From Achatina immaculata (taxonomy: Eukaryota > Mollusca > Gastropoda > Stylommatophora > Achatinidae), in NCBI GenBank assembly GCA_009760885.1, contig CM019692.1, positions 55,445,710-55,509,709 on the forward strand: 64,000 bases of DNA, in the 5' to 3' direction. Position numbers and translations under genes: made by a program. The notes under the pieces were generated by a model. It was not told where the DNA came from. It made no database searches and was given only the letters and a program-made list of their open reading frames with translations. Numbering within the stretch: position 1 is the first letter of the stretch; each line of letters opens with the position of its first letter. Of the stretch, positions 44,722 to 55,624 are shown in pieces.

Positions 44722-45627
44722 TTAGCATTTTCGTCTATATAGAAGACGTTAAAGACTTTCTTTGATCAACCCTAAAATATCTTGTCCATCTCTGCCAAAT
44801 CTAACGATACGAATAACTCATTGGAAATCCGTAAACTGAATACACTCCGAAATATATGAATCCATTTTCGGAATAAATACAAAATTTCCTTACATCTCTC
44901 AGTGACTGACAAGTTAAAAACTGTTGTACGGCGGTCAGTATCCTTTTAATCACGTATCTTGATCTAAAGCTGGGCAGTACAACTATTATAAGCTGGCGAC
45001 TCCCATTCCATTTAATCAGCGTACTCTTCTGGATAAAGTAACTAAAAATGAGACCAGAATTCTCTCGTGTAATTTCTCGTAGCTATCATTCCTGAAATGA
45101 CGCTTATTCTGAGCTGTCCACGTGTGTCTGTGTAGGGTGTCACGAGAATAAGTTACAGATAATCGCGATGTCTTTTATAGAGTTAGGAGAACTATCATAA
45201 GGACTCTCGGTTCGTTACTTTTAACAAAGTTTGTAATGTCTGTGCCTCCGACAAGTTGATGCAGAAATGAGCTCTGCGTACGCAAAAGAGCAAAGCGTAC
45301 TAACAGGAACCGAAAGACACAGTTTGATAAATTTTCTACAGCGGTCAAAGTCTATTGTAGTTTATGATAATGGATGTACCGTATTGATGAACAGACCATG
45401 GCATAGTAAAGCAGAATTCTCGGGTGGTGATTCATTCTTCTGCTCTTCTGTGTGTAGAATGTAAACTGTACATGTATTGCTATTCATTTATGTGTATATT
45501 TCCACTATTGTACACGATTAGTTCTTTCTTACATTACTATTCTACATTGTTTTGCGTCTGTTTTGTTACTCACTTCACAGACCTACTTGCTCCCAGGTTC
45601 ATTCTCTCTCAGTGGAAATAGTAATAC
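44722..45627. other. AT-rich spacer
   Basis: Short frames only. None recognised. Confidence 0.4.
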
Positions 45628-46125
45628 AGAAGCAGCAACTTTACAGTTGAAATGACTTTAATAATGCACGGGGTGACGATGAGACGATGAGCGATATGAC
45701 GAGAACGACAAAAGGCATCAACAAAATCCATGGACACGAGACTGGACATCTCCACGATACAATATATGTTCCCGGCAGACTACTGTCGCCATCAGAACAA
45801 CCTAATACACTCTATTCTACATCTATTTCACTAAACAACATTCTAATAGCCTAATCTACGTCTGTCTCAGACGATACACAAAACACAACTGTCCCTCAGT
45901 CATATGATTTCTCTCTCACCTGACCTCTTTCCTATCATTCCCCATCTTTGACCCTCGTGCATTCCGAGACAAAGCAGACGGACTCTACTCACAAACAGCT
46001 GATTACTTTAGAAGATAACTCATTTTATACAAATATTCCAATTCTCAGATGAGTTATCTATCTTACGTCCTAACATTCAATATACTGCAATAATAGAGCT
46101 GCACACTATCTCTTGTGATAACGCT
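45628..46125 (-). mobile_element. possible LTR-like sequence, minus strand
   Basis: On the minus strand the segment begins GTTATCACAAGAGATAGTG, has TATAAAATGAG (about 46025) and ATTATTAAAGTC near its end (about 45650), a layout compatible with an LTR. No target duplication or second copy is visible in the window, so this stays weak. Confidence 0.22.
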
Positions 46126-46207
46126 TTTTTATACTTCTAAGAAACATTTTTTTTTCTGGTCACCTTAGTTCACCCAGCCGTATAAACGGGTACATGACTC
46201 TTCTCAA

Positions 46208-46533
46208 AGCTGAGGAAGTAAAGGCGGCCAGGACTGATACTGACCACACTGCCCTCTGAGGAAGTAAAGGCGGCCAGGACTGATGCTGACCACACAGCCC
46301 TCTGAGGAAGTAAAGGCGGCCAGGACTGATACTGACCACACTGCCCTCTGAGGAAGTAAAGGCGGCCAGGACTGATGCAGACCACACTGCCCTCTGAGGA
46401 AGTAAAGGCGGCCAGGACTGATGCTGACCACACTGCCCTCTGAGGAAGTAAAGGCGGCCAGGACTGATGCAGACCACACTGCCCTCTGAGGAAGTAAAGG
46501 CGGCCAGGACTGATACAGACCACACTGCCCTCC
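46208..46533. repeat. 46-bp minisatellite, 7 copies, SINE-derived
   Basis: GAGGAAGTAAAGGCGGCCAG plus GACTGATGCTGACCACACTG plus CCCTCT, starting at 46212, 46258, 46304, 46350, 46396, 46442 and 46488. The unit closely matches the SINE 3' domain at 60436-60482 (AAAGGCGGCCAGGCGTGATG and CTGACCACACTGCCCTCT). Copies alternate ATGCTGACC, ATACTGACC, ATGCAGACC and ATACAGACC. All three minus frames are stop-free, producing three 120-150 codon artefact frames. Confidence 0.95.
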
Positions 46534-46539
46534 GGTGGG

Positions 46540-46690
46540 CCGAATCGTCTTCTTCTTTGAGCAGCTGCTGAATTCAGCCACTGAGTATCATTACTGCAGA
46601 GAAGACACGTCTCCATTCCTCTCTGTTCTTGACCTTTTCTTGCCAGTTGTTGATTCCAGGAGTGCGTATATCTTCTTCTATGTTGTTTTT
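46540..46690 (-). mobile_element. LINE family C 3' end, minus strand
   Basis: The minus strand reads NIEEDIRTPGINNWQEKVKN, REEWRRVFSAVMILSG and stop, matching EEDIKETGVTSWREKIRNRE of the 10.3-kb LINE C. The (GAAGAA) tail at 46546 lies directly beside the 46-bp array. It is joined head to head with a plus-strand LINE A fragment at about 46700. Confidence 0.82.
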
Positions 46691-46699
46691 TTCGCCATT

Positions 46700-47290
46700 G
46701 TTGTCTTGGCTACTAACTAATAATGGAGATACAATGAGGGAAATTAAAAGGAGGACATCTATCGCTCTTCAGAAAGTAAAACAAATAAAGATTCTGTGGA
46801 GAGGAGCAGACAGAACCACAAAAATAAGATTTTTAAGGGCATGCATCTTTCACATAGCAACATATGCCTGTGAGACCTGGACACTTAACAAAACAGCTGA
46901 GAAACACATAAATGCCTTTGAATGTTAATGCTACAGAAGAGTTCTCCAAATATCGTGGACACAAAAAAGAACAAATATATCTATACTACAAGAGCTTAAT
47001 ATTGAAGAAGGCTGGCTAGTGAAGAGGATTAAAGAGAGAAAACTTAAATATTTTGGACACATTAAACGTCATGATAATTTAGAGAAGACCGTATTGGAAG
47101 GATACATAATGGGAAAAAGAAAAAGAGGAAGACCAAGACGAAGATGGCTGCAAGACATCGTTGACGATCTGGAAATGGATGCAACAGCAGCAGGCCATCT
47201 TGCTCACAACCGAGAGGCCTACAGGAGTGCTGTTTGGGAGGCAAAGTTCCGCAAGGGACATGCAAATGAATGAATGTCTAGGCCTACTAT
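46700..47290 (+). mobile_element. LINE family A ORF2 C-terminus, best preserved copy
   Basis: In one frame from about 46714: LLTNNGDTMREIKRRTSIAL, QKVKQIKILWRGADRTTKIR, FLRACIFHIATYACETWTLN, NAFEC, a TAA at 46926-46928, then CYRRVLQISWTQKRTNISIL, LKYFGHIKRHDNLEKTVLEG, KRKRGRPRRRWLQDIVDDLE, and EAKFRKGHANE with stop at 47271. The internal TAA replaces an AAA (Lys) codon present in the 30.6-kb copy, a single substitution. The reading frame is otherwise intact, making this the youngest family A relic here. The RT domain is missing. Confidence 0.92.
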
Positions 47291-48170
47291 CCCCTTTCAT
47301 CACTTCAGTATAGGCCATCTCTGGCTATCCTTCTCCACACTCTCAGAATGCCCGAGCTGTCTGTTGTTTTTGATAATGGCTGTTATAAATAGAAAAATAC
47401 TGGAAATTACCACTACTTATGTCCCAACTACTTTATAGCATGATGGTGTTACTTTTAATTTGCCTTACTTAAGAAACATTTACAAATTCCTTCCAGTTGG
47501 TTGTACAGGACAGCTGTACCTTCGTGACATCTGACTACAGCCACAGACAAAGCAGAGTTGTACAGCAACCCTCCGCTGTTTCGTCCCCCCGAGTTTCGTC
47601 GCTTCGCTATTTCGCTATAACCATTCCCTACTCATTAACGGCGTGGCTCGCTATTTCGTATGTTTTGCCGGCAACTCTTCTAGGATCTTGCATCATCGCG
47701 TCGGAGTGGGCAGATGGATGTTTTCCGTTGGTTTACAGCTTCATTTCTTCTTTCTTAAAACTTTATATATTTAAAAGGTAAGGTTTTGTTTATTGTTGTA
47801 CTGTAGTTTTGTATATTTAAGGTAAGCTTTAGTTTATTGTTGCACTGTATCCACTAAGATTTTTCTTAGTTCTTCATAGCTTAGTTTTTCAAGGATAAAT
47901 AAGATTCTGTATAACTGTGAATTTTTTTTTATTGAAAACAAACTGTCTTCATTTGCACATATTTTGCCATTTATGTATCTTTCTATAACGAAATGACTGT
48001 ATCGTTTTCATGTGATATTTACGATCTGTTTATCCGTATTCATTAGTTTTAATTGTCTCTCAGATGTTCAAATACCAAAGGGCGAGAAATGTTCTTACGC
48101 CGTGCTTTTGTTATGTGGATGACTTTATACATTCTCAAATGTTCAAATACCAAAGAAGAGTGTATGTACA
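47291..48170. other. spacer with possible pogo-like end
   Basis: ACAGCAACCCTCCGCTGTTT and TCGCTATTTCGC near 47560-47650 resemble pogo/Tigger termini, but no matching inverted end was found. TCAAATGTTCAAATACCAAAG-type sequence appears twice (48058 and 48133). Confidence 0.35.
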
Positions 48171-49457
48171 TGGTCCGACAATTAAGTAATGAGACTGATT
48201 TTATTATGGCCACGACAAAAATGCCATCTATGGAGCAAGGCATGGAACCCACAGAGGCAACCTTCATCTATGATCTGGCAACTTTTCATCGTCGTCCGAT
48301 AAGCAGACAACAAACAAGCCACCATTTTGTTGACCTAATCAGAGGTGCATAGTTACGCAATCAGCATGGAGCAAAAAGCTAATATTAAATTCTGTTTAAA
48401 ACTCGGAAACAGTGCCATTGCGACAGTTGAATTGATGCGATAAGTTTATGAGGATAATTGTTTATCTTGTGCACAGATATTCAGGTGGTATTCACGATTC
48501 AAAAGTTGTATGGAAACGATTACAAACGCAACTAGACATGGACGCCCAATTTCTGATCGTAATGAGGAACTCATTGCAAAACCCAGAGAATGGATACAAA
48601 CAGATCTTTGTTTGACACTGTGAGAATGATGGCAGATGAATTTGGTGTTAACCGAGAGACCATTCGTAAAATTTTAGTGGAAGAAATAAATTGCTTGCCA
48701 GTTTGTACCGCATTCGTTGTCTGATGACCAAAAACATCAGCGTGTTGAGTACGCAAAAGACACCATCAAAACATGTCGCAGAAATAAACATTTCTTAAAT
48801 TTGATTGTTGCAGAGGATGAAACATCGATTTTTCGGTATGATCCATCAAATAAACGCCAGAGTGCTCAGTAGAAGTCATCATCATCACCAGAAGGCAAAA
48901 AATTCATGTTCAAAAGTCGAAAGTGAAGACAATGTTGGTGTGCTTCTGCGACAGCAAAGGAGTTATTCACAAAGAATTTATTCCAGAGGGACAGACTGTC
49001 ACTGCCAAAGTTTATTTAAGTATTTTGAAACGCCTTTTGAAAAAGATTCTCCGACTTCGACCCAAGTATTTAACTCCTGGTAGTTTTTTTCCTTCTCCAT
49101 GATAATGCACCGGCTCACCGGGCGGTAGTTGTACATGAATTTCTGGTCCAAAAACAAGTTTATGTTATCAACCATCCTCGCTATTCCCCAGAGTTGTCTC
49201 CCTGCGATTGTTTTCTATTCCCAAAATGAAAGTTATCATTGAACGCTCGCTTCTTTGAAGATGACATCCGCAGGGCCGTAACATCGAGTTTAAGGGTAAA
49301 TATAAGAAGTGCAGAGGTCGTTCCAGTGTTTGCTAGATCGTGCCAGTCTCTATATCATTGCACAAGGGGTGTACTTTGAATAAAATACAGGTTATATCTT
49401 CAGCTGTTGTTTATTTTATTTTTGTGTAATTTGTCTTGTTACTTAATTGTTGGACCT
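48171..49457 (+). mobile_element. mariner transposon 2, decayed, D34D
   Basis: The ends TGGTCCGACAATTAAGTAAT and, inverted, AGGTCCAACAATTAAGTAAC bound 1.29 kb. The frame, broken by many stops and shifts, includes MEQKANIKFCLKLGNSAIAT, RNEELIAK, LSDDQKHQRVEYAKDTIK, AEDETSIFRYDPSNKRQSAQ, HDNAPAHRAVVVHEFLVQKQ, YSPELSPCDCFLFPK and a GVYFE end. Aspartates at 48816, in HDNAPAH and in SPCD remain, with 34 residues between the last two. It differs from mariner 1 in termini and sequence, so it is a separate lineage, and it is more degraded. Confidence 0.93.
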
Positions 49458-49671
49458 CGAAAAAAAATATATATATACTTACTGTTTAAAAAAAGGAAAC
49501 ACAACACTACTGTAGTCGTAATTGACACCAAATTTCAAACCTGTATCAAAATTTTATTTTACGGAATGAATGTTTCAATCCTGACATGAAGAAACTTTAA
49601 GACTTTAACAATGAAATGATGTTCATTAAATTTGGTTTATTCTTTTATTCTTCGTAAATGAGGCCTCCGTT

Positions 49672-50460
49672 TCAGTAAAGTGCAAGGCCTCCTCTGGACT
49701 GTGTCAGAGAACGACATCTCATTGACATGGATCCGATTAGCCGTTTGATCTGTTGTGGGATGGCTGCCCACTCTCCCCGCAGTGCAAGAGACAACTGTTG
49801 GAGATTGGATGGCGCCACGTCTCGCTGGCGGACTTGTCTGTTGAGTTCATCCCATAAGTGTTCTAGTGGGTTCATGTCTGATGACATGGATGGCAATGGA
49901 ATTGTCTAGACGTTGTCGTCAGCGAGGAACTTGGTGGTGAATTGTGCCATATGAGGTCGAGCGTTATCCTACTGAAAAATCTACCCTGGTGCAGCCTGAA
50001 GTGGAAGGACGTGAGGACGAACAATTTCAGCGACGTAGCCCTGGGCATTCAGTCGTCCTTCAATTTGCACCAGGTCACTTCTTACCACGAAGATGATCGT
50101 CCCCCACACCAGTACACCTCCACCACCATGTGGAGGAGCTTCATCCACGCTGTTCTGGGCTCATAGGCTCTGCAGTAAATGTTCTCCGCCTATCGTGTCG
50201 CTGGAGCAGAAAGAAAAATTCATCACTAAACTAAACCCTTCTTCAATCATTCGCAGTGGTCCATTGACGATGCTGGTTCTCCCACTGCAGTCGTTTCTGG
50301 CGATGCCGGTCCGTAAGAACAGGACCTCCTAAGGGTCTTCTAGCTAGCTTCACTCTTGACTAGTGTCGCTTTTCTGTGCTCATGAACCATCTGTTGAGTA
50401 CATTTCAGATCAGCACGTGAAGTTGATGTCCAAATGAACGTTACAGGCAATTTTCCCTTG
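49672..50460 (-). mobile_element. Tc1-type transposase relic, minus strand
   Basis: At 49896-49672 the minus strand reads MPSMSSDMNPLEHLWDELNR, QVRQRDVAPSNLQQLSLALR, GEWAAIPQQIKRLIGSM and RCRSLTQSRGG: the C-terminal block of Tc1-like transposases, with the Glu of the DDE triad in NPLEHLWD. Upstream (to about 50460) in broken frames are a VEVYWCGG.. region and the segment expected around the second Asp, whose D is not clear. Termini were not found. Confidence 0.88.
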
Positions 50461-52689
50461 TCTGATCAGCAAACGTCAGTTTAAGTCGCAACATCCTATT
50501 TGCTGCGTTTGTTTTTTTTTAACAGTATATATATATATATACAGGCTTCTCGCTGATACGGATTTGTCACTGTATTCAGACAACTGATTGAATTTGGCGA
50601 GAAAAGTGTAACCGGAGCTAAAATATCCCTGCAGGAGCCTCACCATTCGCTGCTGTCTTCACATGGCTCTAGCAGGATCCGGGATTTCAAGTTTTATATC
50701 TTAACAATAACTGGAAAACTCAGTGTATCGATCTGCTTTGCAATATTGCTAAAATCAAAGCAAAAAAAAATAGATTTGAATATCTCCGTTGTATCAAACT
50801 CTCACTATATGCAATAGCAATTTGTTTATGAGTTTAAAATGATAATAATTCTATAAGCCATGATTTAACTATATTTTAGCTATTTGCTACTGACTAAAAA
50901 TCCAAAGTCTAAGAAAAAAAAATCACAATAGGATTTATTGAAACCGTTACAGTTGTAGTTGTCACCTTCCATGAAATACTTTACGATATACAGGTTCTCT
51001 CAAGGCAACATTCGATAATGTAAAATTGAACACACTTTACAACAATCAGAGGGAAGTAAATGTTACTTGCAGAAAGATTTAATCTGGGCAAAATGATCAC
51101 ATACTGAACCAAAGTCACAACTGACTGAATCTCCTCCTTCATGCGAAGTGAGCTTACATCAACCAACCGACCTAAGTATCCTTCAACTGACTTCGCTGCC
51201 TGCTCTTTACCATGTTTTTGATACTATAAACCGGTTTTGGTAACCGAAGACCTACAAATGTTTCGGTTTTTCTCGTGTATAATCTGTATTTTACCGATAA
51301 TTGTGAAGGAGATCTAAGGATATTTGTAAACCATGTGCCAAAGAATGAGATCTCCCTATAAAGATTTAACATTAGAGATAATATTAGACTGACGTTTGGA
51401 AGAAAAAAAAAAGAGAAACTACAAAACTCACAAAAAATAATTTAAAATATAGCTATACAAAAAAATACAGTTAAAAAAGAGATCTATTAAAATCTATTTT
51501 AAGACATGTCATGTTTTAAATGACAGTTCAATTAGGAAATGGAGCGAACGTGGAGGGTCATTTAATTAACGTCACTCTTTCTGCAAAACAGATGAAGTGA
51601 TTAGTGTCTGCTTCATTAGCTGCCCGGTGATGAGAGAGTGGGAATGTTTACTGTCACTTCCCAGAATTCAGCTTTCATTTCAGAAGCGTTTCATCAATGC
51701 TGGAAATTAGAATTTGAGGTCTAGGTTTGTCTGCTTCAAGTAAGTTAGTGGTCCTCAGCTCGGTAGCTGCGAAGCCACCTATGATGGCTACTAACTCAGG
51801 TTCCGAACGGTAAAAATGTTCAATTCATTTCGTTCCGTTAAAGAAACGATGCTCTTTTTTTTAATTGAACCTGTCGCTACGCATGCTATTTGGAAGTTGA
51901 AACTTCCTTTTTCGTGTTTCTGTCTCGGAGATTACAATCGTAAAGTACTTTGTTGAAGATTTCATCGTTTTTAATAGAGATCGATATACATTCTTCCGTT
52001 TCATCTTTTTGTTGTTGTTGTTGTTGTTGCTGCTGTTGTTGTTGCGATATTGACTGCCTGTTGCAGACATAGTAATAAAATGCTTTATTTGCAAGAAAGT
52101 GTTAGAAACAGTCACAGAAAGTATAAATATATGTAGAGGGAAAATGTAAATGATGAAACATAACAGTCTATGGGGATTTACAAGTAATTTGAGCATAATT
52201 TTATTTTTTGCACCAAAACCTTGTTAATCTTACGTCTTCTTTTTACATGTTCATATTTTCTCACCATTTTCTTTTCTTTTTAATTAAAAAAAGTTTATTC
52301 ATTAAATATCCTTTCATTTACAATTACTTTCGAACATGATAAGCATAGACTGAACACAGAATTGCTTTGTTACATTGACTTACTACTAGGCCCTATAGAT
52401 GTCCCAACGCAAGCGTCAAATAAACCGCATAATCGGAGCGTCCGATTATATCTTCCAGCAGCAGGGAATGTTCTGATGTTCTGCAGCATTTTTCTTCTGT
52501 CAGCAGCGAAAAGCTGGTCGCCAAGTTAGAGTAATGTACGAAAAGACAGAAAGAAAAACTGTTTCTGTTGAGTGAATCCAAAGATGTGTTTCCAACGTAT
52601 TGTGAGTTTATCAGGCGAAAGTTGTTTTTTTTCTTCTTATAACCCTAACAAATGGATTATGACATTATTGCCCATATTTTTTATGTTAC
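50461..52689. other. long AT-rich spacer
   Basis: (TA)n at 50524-50540 and (GTT)n at 52010-52045. A 111-codon minus frame crosses the trinucleotide run. No recognisable gene or mobile element. Confidence 0.4.
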
Positions 52690-52694
52690 TTGTC

Positions 52695-52830
52695 GGCATT
52701 ATAGGAGGTGATGGGCCTCCATCACACCTGGTCGCTGTACTTTCCCCAGTTATCTACCTTTACAGCACGCTAGCCAGAGTGTCACCGGCAGGATTCGAAC
52801 TACTGAACCTCGCTTAAGGAGACAAGAACT
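52695..52830 (-). mobile_element. tRNA-like SINE fragment, minus strand
   Basis: On the minus strand the B-box-like GGTTCAGTAGTTCGAATCCTGCC is followed by CACTCTGGCTAGCG and TAACTGGGGAAAGTAC. The A-box side (around 52820-52850) is eroded. Probably a diverged relative of the 4.4-kb SINE head. Confidence 0.5.
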
Positions 52831-53159
52831 CTTTTCCCTGGTTGCACTCTAAGCTATTATGCCTAATAATTTACAGCTTCATTTTCAAATCATTTGCGCA
52901 TTTTTTTTTCCTGTTTGTAAATAATTCGATGTTAAGTGTTTCCCTAAAAGGTTCCTTTCATTTTTTCTCAACGGACTATTTGAAGAATTTTCTCAACGAG
53001 TTCGTTCCTGACCAAAGCTCTATGTAGCACAGTCTCGAATGTACTATGGCTGGGCACGGCGGTACAGATACATCTTTCTTAGAGCCAGAATTACGATAAA
53101 ATTAGCCATAATATTAGGACAATTACGATACACGGTATTAGTGCCTATATTTTCCTTGA

Positions 53160-53395
53160 CCTTTTAGCACCTGAAGGGTGATGTGTTCAGCATCAAGCCT
53201 AGGTGTCATTCCTGCACCTGTTGGCACCCTGAAGGGTAATGTGGTCAGCATCTCACCTGAGTGCCTTTCCTTTCCCTGTTGGCACCATGAAAGGTGATAT
53301 GGTCAGCATCTCACCTGAGTGCCTTTCCTTTCCCTGTTGGCACCCTGCAGGGTGATATGGTCAGCATCACACCTGAGTGCCTTTCCTTCCAAAGC
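53160..53395. repeat. 58-bp minisatellite, 4 copies, SINE-derived
   Basis: TTGGCACCCTGAAGGGTAAT plus GTGGTCAGCATCTCACCTGA plus GTGCCTTTCCTTTCCCTG, starting at 53221, 53279 and 53337, with a partial first copy from 53163. The minus strand of the unit (GATGCTGACCACATTACCCT, preceded by AAAGGCACTCAGG) corresponds to the same SINE 3' domain as the 46-bp array, in opposite orientation. Confidence 0.92.
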
Positions 53396-53849
53396 TCCAG
53401 AAGAAGCCAGGCACTCGTTTCTATAGCTGGGTTGTCTGGGGATACGATATTACTGTCTATCTTGTCCTTGACCTTTCTCAGATTTCCATGCGATGATGTC
53501 AGGAGTATGCCTGATCGAACATCTTTCTCCAGTTTCAGAAGGAGTGTTTAGGTATCCATTTGTAAAGTTTGATGAATACTGAGTCCAATTTTTTAAACAA
53601 AAATCATTCAATACTGTTTAGGACTGCTCTGTTTTCTATCTTTTAAAGTCGTGATGTTATGAAACGCGCGTTGCTGTAGCAATTTCTCTCAGAAAAAAGC
53701 AACAGTGAAAACCTCAACAAAAGATACTTTGCCAATAAACACTTACGGAACTAGTAAATACTCAGTAGTAAAAGGTTATATGTAACAGTTTCCATTTCAC
53801 GTTTTGTATTGCTTTTTATGTGCGTGTAATGATAGTACTAAACTGATGT

Positions 53850-54091
53850 CTAACTCTTTTGCTACAAAACAGCACTAGTAGGATTGGTAAATGCTGCATG
53901 CATGAGCAGAACAATGCTCAGAGCGATATTTTAGGCAAAAGACTTAATAAAATGAAAAGTAGCACCTTTATAACACAACCCATACTTTTAAATTTTAGAG
54001 TAACTTCCTTCTGGTTTATTTGCACTGAAATGTCTCAACAAAATTTCTTTCTCGCACATCGTGGAAACATTTTCGGTAGTGAAAGAGTTAA
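53850..54091. mobile_element. TTAA-type MITE (piggyBac-like ends)
   Basis: Left TAACTCTTTTGCTACAAAAC and right (opposite strand) TTAACTCTTTCACTACCGAA are inverted repeats, 242 bp apart. The right end carries TTAA and the left CTAA, as expected for a decayed TTAA target. No transposase. A shorter match lies at 5189. The assignment to piggyBac rests only on the TTAA and on general resemblance. Confidence 0.55.
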
Positions 54092-54490
54092 TAGATGAGT
54101 TTGAAGCAATAGTTTAGATACGAATGGCAGGATGTCAGACGGCCCTAGGCGCCCAATTCTTCAACCTTTCAAAATAAGATGTATTCGTTTCTTCCTTCGT
54201 TTGTTCATTCGTTCTACACAAAGCTGAGCTATACATTCTAACATTCGATATACGTGTACAACTTAATAAAGTTTAGCTTCATATTTTAACTAGGCATTTA
54301 TTGCTATAATAATCTCCAAGTAAAAAGGCACTGTTTTATCGTTCAAAAAAGAAATTTCTTTTTGTAACATTTTTTACATTTTTTTTTCCTCAGCAAGATC
54401 TTACTATCTTTCGTTATTTTTAATGAAAAACACCTGCTGTAGCAGACAGGTGGATTCTTCTTTCTTTCTTTCCTTCTTTCCCCTTTTTAT
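54092..54490. other. AT-rich spacer
   Basis: Nothing recognised. Confidence 0.4.
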
Positions 54491-54491
54491 T

Positions 54492-54565
54492 CTTTCTTCT
54501 TCTTCTTCTTTTTCTTCGTCTTCTTTTTCTTCTTCTTCTTCTTCTTCTTCTTCTTCTTCTTCTTC
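54492..54565. repeat. (TTC)n microsatellite, LINE C tail
   Basis: About 70 bp of TTC/CTT, directly before the 3' end of a minus-strand LINE C fragment. It corresponds to the A-rich (GAA)n tail of that family. Confidence 0.92.
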
Positions 54566-54785
54566 AGCTTTCCGAGCCATTCAGACTCACTGCTACAGAT
54601 AAAGTTCCTAATCTCTCTCCAGCTGGTGACACCAATTTGTTTTATATCTTCTTTTATGTTGTCTTTCTATCTCTATCTTGTGTACCCCTTAGTCTTGTTT
54701 CCCTCATCTCTTATGAATACATAATTTTCGTTTGTCTGTTATCTTTCATTCTTTCTACATGGCCCAACCAGATCGCATCACAGTA
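54566..54785 (-). mobile_element. LINE family C 3' end, minus strand
   Basis: CAGCTTTCCGAGCCATTCAG, CTCTCCAGCTGGTGACACCA and TTCTTTCTACATGGCCCAACC match 10326-10560 at the DNA level. Minus-strand protein remnants: WLGHVERM-like, EDIKQIGVTSWRE-like. An internal deletion relative to the 10.3-kb copy removes part of the NREEWRRT block. Confidence 0.83.
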
Positions 54786-54961
54786 AAAACGTTAGTGTTA
54801 CGGAACTGATAAAGTAAGATTGTTCTTATTTTTTTCCCAAGTAATTAATAATAGAAACCGCTGCATTCTATCAACAATATGTATGTCTTTATGATTTTAC
54901 TGCTGTAGCTACTCTCTCTTTCATTCCTTCTATCTATCTGTCTGCCAGTCTCTCTGTTTGT

Positions 54962-55109
54962 CACTAATATTTGCACATACGTTAGTTACATTCTTAGTTA
55001 CGCTATGAAATACTTTTAGAGAAAGATATGTTATAGCTGTTTATCCCTTTAAAGAGGAACATATTAAAAATATTACCACCATGTTAAATGGAGTGAACTT
55101 TTCTGCTTT

Positions 55110-55159
<50 letters not shown>

Positions 55160-55290
55160 AGCTCAGGATATGCTCTGCTGCCAAACCATAAATTACCTGA
55201 TTCGTACAAAATATACACCACAGCTGGCCACGAAGCCGTACATCGGAATTTATGGAATGATTGCATCCAAAGATGAATGACATTCTGTCT
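54962..55290. repeat. dispersed repeat with internal (CT)n, copy 1
   Basis: Two blocks match 63102-63440: AATATTTGCACATACGTTAG to GAGGAACATATTAAA (54968-55070) and GCTCTGCTGCCAAACCATAA to AAAGATGAATGACATTCTGT (55168-55290). Between them lies a pure (CT)n of about 50 bp. In the other copy this is TC, T, GT and CT runs. A short minus frame (DVRLRGQLWCIFCTNQVIYG) is shared, but most of its differences change amino acids. Confidence 0.85.
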
Positions 55291-55624
55291 GTCTGTCTGT
55301 CCTGTCCTGCCTGTCTGTCTGAATCTTTTAGGTGCTTAAGACACATGATGCTTCCTTTGTGGTTTTCTATGAAAGCCTGTCCTTGGTCTTTTTTTGCCGG
55401 TCTTGCCCAGGTGAGCCCTCTATTACTCAACATCCTTCTTCATGTCTCCTTTGGAGACAAGGGGTCCTTATTCTAGTACCCCTGAGGATCTCATCTCAGT
55501 GCTATTTTTATTAATAAGTTACCAGCCATTGTTGCGTATATTACACTTGTATTTTTTATTCACCCAGGAAGATCAGCCAAGTTTACTGAATAGCTGTTCA
55601 GTGATACCTGGCGTCTTTTGTTGG
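55291..55624. other. spacer
   Basis: (CTGT)n from 55287 to 55320, then unassigned sequence. Confidence 0.4.

Noticed and set aside
46160..46616. Three overlapping minus frames of 121-148 codons (SWPPLLPQRAVWS repeats)
   Set aside because: The 46-bp unit lacks stops in every phase, so these are shadows of a SINE-derived array.
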